Assembly: GCF_000429065.1 (NCBI RefSeq) | Contig: NZ_AUBD01000001.1 | Location: 124,001-188,000, forward strand | DNA length: 64,000 nt | Reading direction: 5' to 3' | Origin: Silanimonas lenta DSM 16282 | GTDB taxonomy: Bacteria; Pseudomonadota; Gammaproteobacteria; Xanthomonadales; Xanthomonadaceae | Part shown: piece after piece, positions 47,483 through 55,474 of the stretch | How the letters are laid out: each line of letters opens with the position of its first letter | Position numbering within the stretch: the stretch's first letter is position 1 | Translations under genes and position numbers: made by a program | Notes under the pieces: generated by a model | The model's database searches: none | The model's input: the letters and a program-made list of their open reading frames with translations, nothing else | What the model was told of the DNA's origin: nothing

Positions 47483-49255
47483 TCAGGCCTCGAGGCGCAT
47501 CTCGAAGAAGGCCTGCTGCCGCGATTTTGCCTTGCGCTTGGCCAGCGCCGAGGCGGTGGCGATGGCCTCCGGGCCATGCGCCACGCCGGGGACCACCACC
47601 ACCGCGCCGATGACCAGGGTGGTGATGGGGAAGAAACAGGGATTGCCGAGGCGGTCCTCGGCCTCGATGCCACCGCGCGCCAGGTCCTCGGCATCGAACA
47701 GCCCCCGGGCCGCACGATCGAATTCGGCGATGATCGCGAGGCAGCGCTCGCGCCAGTCCTGGCTCTGGAACAGCAGCACGAAGTCGTCGCCCCCGACATG
47801 GCCGAGGAAATCGAAGCGCGGATCGACATGGCGCTTCAGCACCTCGGCCAGCAGCTTGATCATGGCATCGCCCCGGAAGTAGCCGTACTGGTCGTTGAAG
47901 GGCTTGAAATGGTTGAGATCGGCGTAGCAGGCGGCGAAGGGCAGGGCGCCGGCCACCAGCCGTTCCAGGTGCACGGTGATGGGGATGTTGCCCGGCAGGA
48001 AGGTGAGCGGGTTGGCATAGCGCGCCGCCTCGATGCGCAGTTCGCTCACCCGCCGCACCAGGGCCTCGCCGGTGCCGAGCCCGGCATAGCGGCCATTGCG
48101 GGTGATGACGAAGCCATCGGACAGGTAGCGCTGGTCTTCGCCGCGCAGCACGTCGAGCAGCGCCGAGACCGGCGTGTCGGCCTCGCATACCACCGGATTG
48201 GCGTGCATGAACTCGGTGCAGGGCTTGGCGCCGAAGATCTCCTGGGCAAAGGGCTGGCCGAAGCGCTCCATGAATACCCGCCGGTTGATGAGTCCCACCG
48301 GCCGCTCTCCGTCCAGTACCGCCAGCGCATGCAGGCCGCCGTGCTTGCGGAACAGGGCATTCACCTCGAGGTTGCGGGTATCGAGCCCCACGGCCGGCGA
48401 GTCGATCAGCAGGTTCGCGACCAGCACCTCGCGGGCCACGATCGAGGGCGAGGAACTGGGCAGTACCGGCACCGGCCAGGCGCGCATGCGCTCCCGGGCC
48501 TCGGGCACGTCATGGCGCGGTTCGCGGGCCGGCCGGGCCAGGGCATAGCCCTGGCCGCAGCGGATGCCGAGATCGCGCAGCAGGGCGAGGTCGGCCTCGT
48601 CTTCGATGCCCTCGGCCACCAGATCGGTGCTGAACTCCTCGGCCACCTGCATCAGGGCGCGGATGATGGCGAGCTGCCGCGAGCTTTGCGACACGCCATG
48701 GACGATGCTGCGGTCCAGCTTCACGTACTCCGGACCAAGTGCCTGCCAGAGGCTGAAGTTGGAATGGCCGCTGCCGAAGTCGTCGAGGGCGATCCGCACG
48801 CCGCGGGCGCGCAGCTGGCGCAGGGGCCCGGCCAGCGCATCGATGTCCTCCACCACGTCACGCTCGGAAATCTCGACGATCAGCCGCGAGCCATCCACGC
48901 CGGCGCGGTCGATCAGCTCGACCACCTGCGAGGCCCGCAGCTCCGGGTCCATGAGCGCGCTGCTGCTGAGGTTGACCAGCAGGCGTCCGGCTCCGGCGGC
49001 GAAGCCATAGCCGCCAATGACGGTGCGCGCGGCCTGCAGTTCGATCTCCACCAGCCGCCCGAGCTGCCGGGCCGCATCGAATATCCGCGGTGGCGGAACG
49101 CCAAGGGCGCTGCGCACCAGGCCCTCGTGCCCCGTCACCACCATGTCGGCAAGACGCACCACCGGCTGGTAGACCGGGAACAGGCCCCCAGGAGCCAGGG
49201 CAGCCTCGACGATGGCCTTGGGCGAGAGCAGGGGATCGGAAACGGCAGCAGCCAT
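47483..49255 (-). CDS. EAL-CBS-GGDEF cyclic di-GMP signalling protein
   Basis: A 590-aa cytoplasmic protein with no membrane segments. The N-terminal EAL domain has EGL (E44-G45-L46) instead of EAL but keeps LVNLSSSALMDPE, EISERD, LDDFGSG, YVKLDRSIV and LVAEGIED. A central CBS-pair follows (SDGFVITRNGRYAGLGTG). The C-terminal GGDEF domain has GGDDF in place of GGDEF (GHVGGDDFVLLF) after YADLNHFKPFNDQYGY. The phosphodiesterase could be active; the cyclase motif is altered by an acidic substitution. It is convergent with msrA. Confidence 0.9.
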   Translation of the reverse strand: MAAAVSDPLLSPKAIVEAALAPGGLFPVYQPVVRLADMVVTGHEGLVRSALGVPPPRIFDAARQLGRLVEIELQAARTVIGGYGFAAGAGRLLVNLSSSALMDPELRASQVVELIDRAGVDGSRLIVEISERDVVEDIDALAGPLRQLRARGVRIALDDFGSGHSNFSLWQALGPEYVKLDRSIVHGVSQSSRQLAIIRALMQVAEEFSTDLVAEGIEDEADLALLRDLGIRCGQGYALARPAREPRHDVPEARERMRAWPVPVLPSSSPSIVAREVLVANLLIDSPAVGLDTRNLEVNALFRKHGGLHALAVLDGERPVGLINRRVFMERFGQPFAQEIFGAKPCTEFMHANPVVCEADTPVSALLDVLRGEDQRYLSDGFVITRNGRYAGLGTGEALVRRVSELRIEAARYANPLTFLPGNIPITVHLERLVAGALPFAACYADLNHFKPFNDQYGYFRGDAMIKLLAEVLKRHVDPRFDFLGHVGGDDFVLLFQSQDWRERCLAIIAEFDRAARGLFDAEDLARGGIEAEDRLGNPCFFPITTLVIGAVVVVPGVAHGPEAIATASALAKRKAKSRQQAFFEMRLEA

Positions 49256-49416
49256 GCCGGCACACTGGAATGCCGCGATGACAGGCAGGCGACAGTCCGG
49301 GCGCGGCCTGCGCGAACTGCCAAGGCCGCCGCAGTTCGCGCTGCCGGCAGGCCGCCATTGACGCCGCCCGGCCTCGCCGCTATTCTCTCGCGCCTCGGTT
49401 CTTCTTCTCTGGTTCC

Positions 49417-49491
49417 GGGCGGTTAGCTCAGCGGTAGAGCACTGCTTTCACACGGCAGGGGTCGTAGGTTCGAACCCTACACCGCCCACCA
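49417..49491 (+). tRNA. tRNA-Val (anticodon CAC)
   Basis: A 75-base cloverleaf with encoded CCA. The anticodon loop TTCACAC gives CAC, reading GTG. The acceptor stem GGGCGGT pairs with ACCGCCC, and the T-arm has GTTCGAACCC. A TATTCT hexamer about 35 bases upstream could be the -10. A hairpin with four T follows directly. It is a single gene. Confidence 0.97.
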
Positions 49492-49500
49492 CGCTCCGAA

Positions 49501-49524
49501 ACCCCGGCCCCGTGCCGGGGTTTT
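49501..49524 (+). terminator. Intrinsic terminator after tRNA-Val
   Basis: A 7-bp stem (ACCCCGG at 49501-49507 with CCGGGGT at 49515-49521) followed by a run of T. Confidence 0.8.
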
Positions 49525-49541
49525 CGTTTCCGGGGCCGCGT

Positions 49542-49547
49542 TAAGCT
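49542..49547 (+). promoter_or_regulatory. -10 hexamer of the phosphopantetheinyl transferase gene, leaderless-type
   Basis: TAAGCT ends six bases before the ATG at 49554. Confidence 0.45.
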
Positions 49548-49553
49548 GCCGCG

Positions 49554-50186
49554 ATGCTGCCTTCCGCCATCCAGTACCGCGTGTTCGATCTCGATGCGGT
49601 CGCGGTCGACATGGGCCTGCTCTCGGCGGAGGAACGTGCCCGCGTCGAACGCAAGCGCACGCCGCTGCTGCGCCAGCGCCAGGCGGCCTCCTTCCAGTGC
49701 CTGCGCGAGACCCTGGGCGCGGTGCTCGGCCTGCCTCCGGCCGGCCTGACGGTCGCCCGCCGCGAGGGCGGCAAGCCCTATCTGCCCGGGCAGGCGCTGG
49801 GCTTCAATCTCAGCCACAGCGAAGGCATCGGCCTGCTTGCCTGGGGGCCGGGAGAACTGGGGGTGGACATCGAGGCCCTGATCGCCCGGCCCGGCGAAGC
49901 CCTGGGCCGGGAGATCCTCACGCCCGCCGAGTTCGGGGCCTGGCAATCGCAGCCCGAGGCCATGCGCCAGGCCTGGCTCACCCGTGCCTGGTGCCGCAAG
50001 GAGGCGGTGCTGAAAGCCTTTGGTGAGGGACTGCGGATCGCTCCGGGGCGTCTCGAGCTTGGAGGCGGGGACGGCGAGGGAAGGGCATGGGTCTGCCGCT
50101 TCGAGGGCCGGGAATGCCTCGGCCACGATCTCGTTGCCGACATTCCGGCAGGCTATTGCGCCGCCCTTTGCCTGCTTGCTTCCTGA
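49554..50186 (+). CDS. 4'-phosphopantetheinyl transferase
   Basis: A 210-aa Sfp-type enzyme that loads phosphopantetheine onto acyl, peptidyl or related carrier proteins. The signature is GVDIE (LGVDIEALI) and WCRKEAVLKAFGEGL; FNLSHSEGIGLLAW precedes it. No pks or nrps gene is visible nearby, so the partner carrier protein is unknown. The start follows a TAAGCT hexamer by six bases. It is convergent with hemN, with an 18-base gap. Confidence 0.9.
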   Translation: MLPSAIQYRVFDLDAVAVDMGLLSAEERARVERKRTPLLRQRQAASFQCLRETLGAVLGLPPAGLTVARREGGKPYLPGQALGFNLSHSEGIGLLAWGPGELGVDIEALIARPGEALGREILTPAEFGAWQSQPEAMRQAWLTRAWCRKEAVLKAFGEGLRIAPGRLELGGGDGEGRAWVCRFEGRECLGHDLVADIPAGYCAALCLLAS

Positions 50187-50204
50187 AGACGCGGCCGTCC
50201 GCAC

Positions 50205-51578
50205 TCAGGCGGCCACTGCGGGTGGAGCGGCGGGGTCGAAACAGGCCGCCACCACGCGCAGCAGCAGGCGCCCCCGGGGCAGCACCCGCAGCCTGTCGCC
50301 CTCCAGCGCCACCAGACCGTCGGCGAGCAGGGCCGCGAGCCGCGGCCGGGCTTCGTCGAGCAGGCGTATGGCCTCCACGTCCCAGCGCCGTCCCAGTTCC
50401 AGGAAATCCACCTCGCCGTGGCACATCAGCGACTGGATCAGGTCGGCGCGGATCAGATCCTCGGTTTCCAGCACCAGCCCGCGCCAGATGGCAAGGCCGC
50501 CGGCATCGATCGCGGCCTCCCAGGCCGCCAGTTCGCGCTGGTTCTGGGCATAGGCATCGGCGATGCGGCTGATGGCGCTGGCGCCGAAGCCCACGAGATC
50601 GGTGTCGGCATGGGTGGTGTAGCCCATGAAGTTGCGATGCAGACCGCCCCGGCGCTGGGCCACGGCCAGCTCGTCGAAGGGCAGGGCGAAGTGGTCCATG
50701 CCGATGTAGACGTAGCCGGCCGCGGTGAGCGCGGCGATGGCCTGGCCGAGCAAGGCGATCTTCTGCGCCGGATCGGGCAGCTCGGCGGCATCGATCCGGC
50801 GCTGCGCGCGGAACATCTGCGGCAGGTGGGCGTAGCTGTAGACCGCGATGCGGTCTGGCCGCAGGGCGAGCACCTGCTCCAGGGTGCGGGCGAAGCCCGC
50901 CGCGCTCTGCCGCGGCAGGCCGTAGATGAGATCGACGTTCACCGAACGCATGCCCACGGCCCGGGCGGCTTCCACCAGGGCATGGGTGGCCTCGAAGCCC
51001 TGCCGGCGGTTCACCGCCGCCTGCACCGCCGGGTCGAAATCCTGGATGCCGAGGCTGATTCGGTTGAAGCCGATGGCGCGCAGGCCGGGCATGGCATCCG
51101 GGCCCAGGGTGCGCGGGTCCACCTCGAGCGAGAGGTCGGCCTGGCGCTCGTCGGCAAAGACGAAATGCCGCCGCAGGTGGCCGACGATCGCGGCCAGTTC
51201 CGGCACCGGAAGGAAGTTCGGCGTGCCGCCGCCGAAATGCAGCTGCACCACCTCGCGGTCCGGGGCGAACAGCGGCGCGATGCGGTCGATCTCGTGCTGC
51301 AGGCGCTGCCGGTAGGCCGGGCCGCGCGCTGCGTCGCGGGTGATCACCCGGTTGCAGCCGCAGTAGAAGCAGGGGCTGTGGCAGAACGGCACATGCACGT
51401 AGAGCGAGAGCCGCCGCGGCAGCGGCTCTTCGTTGCTGCGGGCGATCGCGGCCTCGAACTCGCGCCGGCCAAAGCCCTCGTGGAAGCGCGGCGCGGGCGG
51501 ATACGAGGTGTAGCGTGGCCCGGGCCGGTCGTGGCGGGCGATCAGTTCGGCATCGAAGGGCAGCGGCGTGGGCGGCAT
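50205..51578 (-). CDS. hemN: Oxygen-independent coproporphyrinogen III oxidase
   Basis: A 457-aa radical SAM enzyme that makes protoporphyrinogen IX without oxygen. The cluster-binding cysteines are C66, C70 and C73 in VPFCHSPCFYCGCN, with C75 also conserved in HemN. LHFGGGTPNFLP and RISLGIQDFDPAVQAAVNR are typical of true HemN, unlike the HemW relatives. An FNR/Anr-type box lies about 41.5 bases before the likely start of transcription (see separate entry), indicating induction at low oxygen. It is divergent from the AidB-like gene. Confidence 0.95.
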   Translation of the reverse strand: MPPTPLPFDAELIARHDRPGPRYTSYPPAPRFHEGFGRREFEAAIARSNEEPLPRRLSLYVHVPFCHSPCFYCGCNRVITRDAARGPAYRQRLQHEIDRIAPLFAPDREVVQLHFGGGTPNFLPVPELAAIVGHLRRHFVFADERQADLSLEVDPRTLGPDAMPGLRAIGFNRISLGIQDFDPAVQAAVNRRQGFEATHALVEAARAVGMRSVNVDLIYGLPRQSAAGFARTLEQVLALRPDRIAVYSYAHLPQMFRAQRRIDAAELPDPAQKIALLGQAIAALTAAGYVYIGMDHFALPFDELAVAQRRGGLHRNFMGYTTHADTDLVGFGASAISRIADAYAQNQRELAAWEAAIDAGGLAIWRGLVLETEDLIRADLIQSLMCHGEVDFLELGRRWDVEAIRLLDEARPRLAALLADGLVALEGDRLRVLPRGRLLLRVVAACFDPAAPPAVAA

Positions 51579-51585
51579 GGCCGGA

Positions 51586-51627
51586 ACTCTAGGCAGGCCG
51601 TCCTCACCGGGCGTTGACCTGTATCAA
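51586..51627 (-). promoter_or_regulatory. hemN promoter: -10 hexamer and FNR/Anr box
   Basis: A TTGAC-N4-ATCAA box (51614-51627) matches the FNR/Anr consensus TTGAT-N4-ATCAA with one change. TAGAGT at 51586-51591 (minus strand) is the likely -10 and lies 7 bases before the hemN ATG. The box centre (51620.5) is 41.5 bases from a start at about 51579, the class II activator position. Regulation is inferred from this spacing. Confidence 0.7.
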
Positions 51628-51654
51628 CCCGTGCGGACCATGCCCAAGAGTTCG

Positions 51655-51675
51655 CATAATGAATATTATGTCATT
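51655..51675. promoter_or_regulatory. AT-rich dyad between hemN and the AidB-like gene
   Basis: CATAAT (51655-51660) and ATTATG (51665-51670) form a perfect inverted repeat. Overlapping it, AATGA and TCATT (51658-51662/51671-51675) form a second dyad. In so G+C-rich a region it stands out and may be an operator or the promoter of the acyl-CoA dehydrogenase gene. Confidence 0.45.
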
Positions 51676-51786
51676 CCATGGATGACCCCGAGGCAGGTCG
51701 ATGCCCGGCATGGCGGCCCAGTCCGGCTTGCCGGCCTGGCCCGGCGTGCCGACACTCGGTCTTCCGGCCCCAGCCCCGGCACGCCC

Positions 51787-53427
51787 ATGCCATCTCCCGC
51801 CGACTTCGCCACCCATCGCGTCTTCAACCAGCCGCCGTCCCTGCAGGATTTCGACGCCTATGCCAGCGACCCGGTGCTGCGCCAGTGCGTGGCCGCGGGC
51901 GGCGCCGATGGCTTCGCGGCAGCCCTTTCGGCGTATGGCCGGCTGGTGGGGGGCGAGCTCATCGCGCTCGGCGAGGAGGCCAACCGGAACCGCCCGCGCT
52001 TCGAGCCCTACGACCGCTTCGGGCACCGCATCGACGAGGTGCACTTCCATCCGGCCTACCACCGGCTGATGGCCACGGCCTACGCCCATGGCGTGCATTC
52101 CCTGAGCTGGGAAAGCGAGGCGCCCGGCCGCCATGTCGCCCGGGCCGCCCTGAGCTACCTGCACCACCAGGCCGAGGCCGGCACGTCCTGCCCGCTGACC
52201 ATGACCCATGCCGGCATCGCGGTACTGCGCCGCGAGCCGGACCTGGAGCCTTACTGGCTGGCCGGGCTCACCAGCCGCTGCTACGCCCCGGAACTGGCCG
52301 TGCCGGCCGACAAACCGGGGCTGGGCCTCGGCATGGGCATGACGGAGAAACAGGGCGGCTCCGACGTGCGTGCGAACACCACCGTGGCCCATCCCTGCGG
52401 CGGCGCGGAGGTGGCGCTGGTCGGCCACAAATGGTTCTTCTCGGCGCCGATGAGCGATGCCTTCCTGGTGCTGGCGCAGGAGGCGGCCGGGCTCTCCTGC
52501 TTCCTGCTGCCGCGGGTGCTGCCCGATGGCAGCCGCAATGCCCTGCGCCTGCAACGCCTGAAGGACAAGCTCGGCAACTGGGCGAATGCCTCGAGCGAGG
52601 TCGAGTTCCAGGGCGCCTGGGCGCGGCGCATCGGCGAGCCGGGGCGCGGGGTGGCCACCATCATCGAGATGGTGGCGCTCACCCGCCTCGACTGCATGCT
52701 CGGTTCCGCCGCCGAAATGCGCCGCGCCTTCATCGAGGCCCTGCACCATGCCCGCCACCGCCAGGCCTTCGGCCGCCGGCTCGTGGACCATGCCCTGATG
52801 CAGCAGGTACTGGCCGATCTGGCACTGGAATCGGAGGCCGCTACCCGGCTGGCCTTCCGCATCGCCTCGGCCATCGACCGCGCCGGCAACGATCCGGTGG
52901 AGGCCGCCCTCGCCCGCATCGGCACCGGCATTGGCAAGTACTGGATCTGCCGCCGCGCGCCGGCCGTGGTGAACGAGGCCCAGGAGTGCCTGGGCGGCGC
53001 CGGCTACATCGAGGAGTCGCTGCTCGCCCGCCTCTACCGCGAGGCGCCCCTCAACTCGATCTGGGAAGGCTGCGGCAACATCCAGTGTCTCGATGTCCTG
53101 CGTGCCCTGGCACGCGAGCCGGATGCCCGCGAGGCCCTGCTGGCGGTACTCGGGTCGCAGCGCGGGGCGCATCCGGCCTATGCCGCCGCCCTCGATGGAC
53201 TGGAACGGCTGCTTGGGCTGCCGCCGCAGGAACTCGAGGCGCGGGCCCGCTGGCTCGTCGAGCGGCTGGCGCTGCTGTGGCAGGCCGCCCTGCTGTTCGA
53301 GGCCGGGGCGCCGGGCGCCGAGGCCTTCTGCCGCAGCCGGCTCGGCGGCGAGGGCGGCCGGGCGCTGGGTACCCTGCCCGCCGGCCTGCCGCTTCCCGGC
53401 TGGCTGGACGCAGCCTTTCCCGCCTGA
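51787..53427 (+). CDS. AidB-like acyl-CoA dehydrogenase
   Basis: A 546-aa flavoprotein resembling E. coli AidB (541 aa). The N-terminal THRVFNQPPSLQDFDAYASD matches the AidB family hallmark. The FAD/acyl-CoA dehydrogenase core has TMTHAGIAVLR, MTEKQGGSDVRANTT, HKWFFSAPMSDAFLVLAQ and ECLGGAGYIEES. I chose the ATG at 51787; an in-frame upstream ATG at 51682 is possible. AidB protects DNA during alkylation stress in E. coli and also has acyl-CoA dehydrogenase features. A direct role here is not proven. It is divergent from hemN. Confidence 0.87.
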   Translation: MPSPADFATHRVFNQPPSLQDFDAYASDPVLRQCVAAGGADGFAAALSAYGRLVGGELIALGEEANRNRPRFEPYDRFGHRIDEVHFHPAYHRLMATAYAHGVHSLSWESEAPGRHVARAALSYLHHQAEAGTSCPLTMTHAGIAVLRREPDLEPYWLAGLTSRCYAPELAVPADKPGLGLGMGMTEKQGGSDVRANTTVAHPCGGAEVALVGHKWFFSAPMSDAFLVLAQEAAGLSCFLLPRVLPDGSRNALRLQRLKDKLGNWANASSEVEFQGAWARRIGEPGRGVATIIEMVALTRLDCMLGSAAEMRRAFIEALHHARHRQAFGRRLVDHALMQQVLADLALESEAATRLAFRIASAIDRAGNDPVEAALARIGTGIGKYWICRRAPAVVNEAQECLGGAGYIEESLLARLYREAPLNSIWEGCGNIQCLDVLRALAREPDAREALLAVLGSQRGAHPAYAAALDGLERLLGLPPQELEARARWLVERLALLWQAALLFEAGAPGAEAFCRSRLGGEGGRALGTLPAGLPLPGWLDAAFPA

Positions 53428-53436
53428 GCGCATGGC

Positions 53437-53673
53437 ATGGACGTTCTGCTGATCCTTCTCGCCATGGCACTGCTGGCTGGCATCCACTCGGTGCTGCACG
53501 GGGTTCTGCGCCCGGTCGCCCGGCGTGTCTTTCCGCCGCGGCCTGCGCCTGCCACGAAGACACGCCTGCCAGCACCCGGGGCCACCGACTCCCGGAGGCG
53601 GCGGGACCGGTTCCTGCTGGTGCTCTGCGCGTTGCTGCTCGTGGGCACCTTCCTGCAGTGTTTCGTGCTCTAG
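53437..53673 (+). CDS. Small two-helix membrane protein
   Basis: A 78-aa protein starting nine bases after the AidB-like gene. It has two hydrophobic helices, MDVLLILLAMALLAGIHSVL at the start and FLLVLCALLLVGTFLQCFVL at the end, separated by a basic Pro/Arg-rich loop. I do not recognise a family. It could be co-transcribed with the preceding gene. Function unknown. Confidence 0.6.
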   Translation: MDVLLILLAMALLAGIHSVLHGVLRPVARRVFPPRPAPATKTRLPAPGATDSRRRRDRFLLVLCALLLVGTFLQCFVL

Positions 53674-53721
53674 AATCGCCGGCCCGAATCCGGCTCATGG
53701 GGATTCCCTGCCCCGAAACGC

Positions 53722-53747
53722 CGAAAGCCACCCGGAGGTGGCTTTCG
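53722..53747 (-). terminator. Hairpin terminator of the tRNA-Ala/tRNA-Glu operon
   Basis: An 11-bp perfect inverted repeat (53722-53732 with 53737-53747) with a four-base loop, just downstream of tRNA-Glu. It resembles the hairpin after tRNA-Pro. Confidence 0.75.
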
Positions 53748-53763
53748 TGCGTGGCCTGGCCTT

Positions 53764-53839
53764 TGGCGTCCCCACGGGGATTCGAACCCCGGTCGCCTCC
53801 GTGAAAGGGAGGTGTCCTAGGCCTCTAGACGATGGGGAC
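53764..53839 (-). tRNA. tRNA-Glu (anticodon TTC)
   Basis: A 76-base cloverleaf with encoded CCA. The anticodon stem CCTCC/GGAGG encloses the loop CTTTCAC, anticodon TTC. The acceptor stem GTCCCCA pairs with TGGGGAC, and the T-arm has GGTTCGAATCCCC. It is the second gene of a pair with tRNA-Ala, 27 bases apart. Confidence 0.97.
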
Positions 53840-53866
53840 GAACAGAGGTGACGCAGGAGAAGAAGT

Positions 53867-53942
<76 letters not shown>

Positions 53943-53988
53943 ACCGATTCAGGAGAGGCGCGCATCATAGTCAGCCATTTCGCGCCCG

Positions 53989-54489
53989 TCAAGCGTCTGT
54001 CATCGAAAGGTTCTGCGGGCGTTCGTCTTCGCGGGCGCTGCGCAGCGTTCCCCGGCCATGCCCCAGCCCTTCGAGGTAGCCGAGCCACTTGCCGAGGAAG
54101 CCGTTCATCCGCAGCCGGTGGCCCATCATCACCCGCGGCGAGGGGCGCAGGCCCAGCACGTCCTGCCAGTGCCGGCCGATGTGGCAGGTCAGCGCCTCGG
54201 CCTGCCGTGAATCGGTGTAGGCGCGCAGCACGGCCGAGGGGTCGGGGCGCCCGGTGAGCGGATCGAGGATGGCGTAGGAAAGCCGCAGTTCCACGGTGTG
54301 CGCGTGCCGTTCCAGCACCTCGAGGTGCAGGTCGAGGCCGTCGCCCACGCTGGACAGGTAATGCCCCGGCGCCATCGCGCGCAGGTCAGCGAGGCGCAGC
54401 AGGCGTTCGTAATTCTCGCCGTACAGGCCCATCAGCCAGGCGAAGCGGCCGAGGGCGGGATACGGCAGATTGGCGCGGTTCTGGCGCAT
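53989..54489 (-). CDS. DUF1249 family protein (YqiB-like)
   Basis: A 166-aa cytoplasmic protein. Family landmarks are FAWLMGLYGENYERLLRLADL, LEVLERHAHTVELRLSYAI and MMGHRLRMNGFLGKWLGYL. The role of the family is unknown. The ATG at 54489 lies six bases after a TACAGT hexamer (54496-54501, minus strand), so the mRNA is probably leaderless. It is followed by the tRNA-Ala/tRNA-Glu pair on the same strand, but those have their own signals. Confidence 0.85.
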   Translation of the reverse strand: MRQNRANLPYPALGRFAWLMGLYGENYERLLRLADLRAMAPGHYLSSVGDGLDLHLEVLERHAHTVELRLSYAILDPLTGRPDPSAVLRAYTDSRQAEALTCHIGRHWQDVLGLRPSPRVMMGHRLRMNGFLGKWLGYLEGLGHGRGTLRSAREDERPQNLSMTDA

Positions 54490-54495
54490 CGGGCC

Positions 54496-54501
54496 ACTGT
54501 A
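54496..54501 (-). promoter_or_regulatory. -10 hexamer of the DUF1249 gene, leaderless-type
   Basis: TACAGT on the minus strand, six bases before the DUF1249 ATG. Confidence 0.5.
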
Positions 54502-54542
54502 GGGGTGCCCTGCCTCGGCGGCAACCGCATTTCCCGACGGCT

Positions 54543-55361
54543 TCAGAAATGGCTGCGCTGGAAGCCGAAGTGCACCACGATCTTCGAGGCGATCTCCTCG
54601 ATCGAGGTATGGGTGGTGCTCAGCACCGGGATCTGCTCGCGGCGGAACATGGCCTCGGCGATGGCCACCTCGCGGCGGCAGACGTCCAGCGTGGCATAGC
54701 GCGAGCCGGGCTTGCGCTCCTCGCGGATCTTCTGCAGGCGCGCAGGGTCGATGGTCAGGCCGAACAGCTTGCGGCGGTGGCGGCGCAGCTTTTCCGGCAG
54801 GCGGTCGGCCTCGAGATCCTCGGGGGTGAGCGGGTAGTTCGCGGCGCGGATGCTGTAGTGGAGCGCCAGGTAGAGGCAGGTCGGGGTCTTGCCCGAACGC
54901 GATACGCCGACCAGCAGCACGTCGGCCTCGTCGTAGTCGAGGTCGGTGCCGTCATCGTGGGTGAGCGCGAAGTTGGTGGCATCCATGCGCCGTTCATAGG
55001 CATCGAAGTCCACCAGCGCATGGGCCTGCCCCACCCGCGGCTGGCGGGCCTGGCCCAGTTCCTGCTCGAGCGGGCTGATGAAGGGAGCGAAGACATCGAG
55101 GATCAGCGCCCCGCTCTCGGCGAGCACCTTCATCTGCGCCTCGTCCACCACGGTGTTGATGACGATGGGCCGCACCCCCAGGCGCTCGCCGCCCTCGCGG
55201 ATGCTGGCGGCGGCCTGCCGTGCCTTCTCGAGGGTATCGACGAAGGGCAGGCGGTGGCGTTCGAACTCGAGGCCGGAGAACTGGGTGAGCAGGCTGTTGC
55301 CGATGGTCTCGGCGGTGATGCCGGTGCCATCGGAGACGAAATACACGGGGCGCAGGGGCAT
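54543..55361 (-). CDS. ppsR: PEP synthase regulatory protein (bifunctional kinase/pyrophosphorylase)
   Basis: A 272-aa DUF299 family enzyme that inactivates PpsA by ADP-dependent phosphorylation and reactivates it by phosphate-dependent removal. The N-terminus is [20 protein letters not shown], and the P-loop is [27 protein letters not shown] and [12 protein letters not shown] follow. The ATG at 55361 gives the usual length; the frame continues upstream over a probable promoter region. It is divergent from ppsA, its target gene. Confidence 0.95.
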   Translation of the reverse strand: MPLRPVYFVSDGTGITAETIGNSLLTQFSGLEFERHRLPFVDTLEKARQAAASIREGGERLGVRPIVINTVVDEAQMKVLAESGALILDVFAPFISPLEQELGQARQPRVGQAHALVDFDAYERRMDATNFALTHDDGTDLDYDEADVLLVGVSRSGKTPTCLYLALHYSIRAANYPLTPEDLEADRLPEKLRRHRRKLFGLTIDPARLQKIREERKPGSRYATLDVCRREVAIAEAMFRREQIPVLSTTHTSIEEIASKIVVHFGFQRSHF

Positions 55362-55474
55362 GGGCGGACGGTTTGGCTGGACGAAGGGCGATCCTCCCCC
55401 GGATGGTCTCGCCTGGATGGCGAACTTGTCCATGCGCGGCCCAGCCCGGAAAATACCGGTTTCCCCCACGCGGT

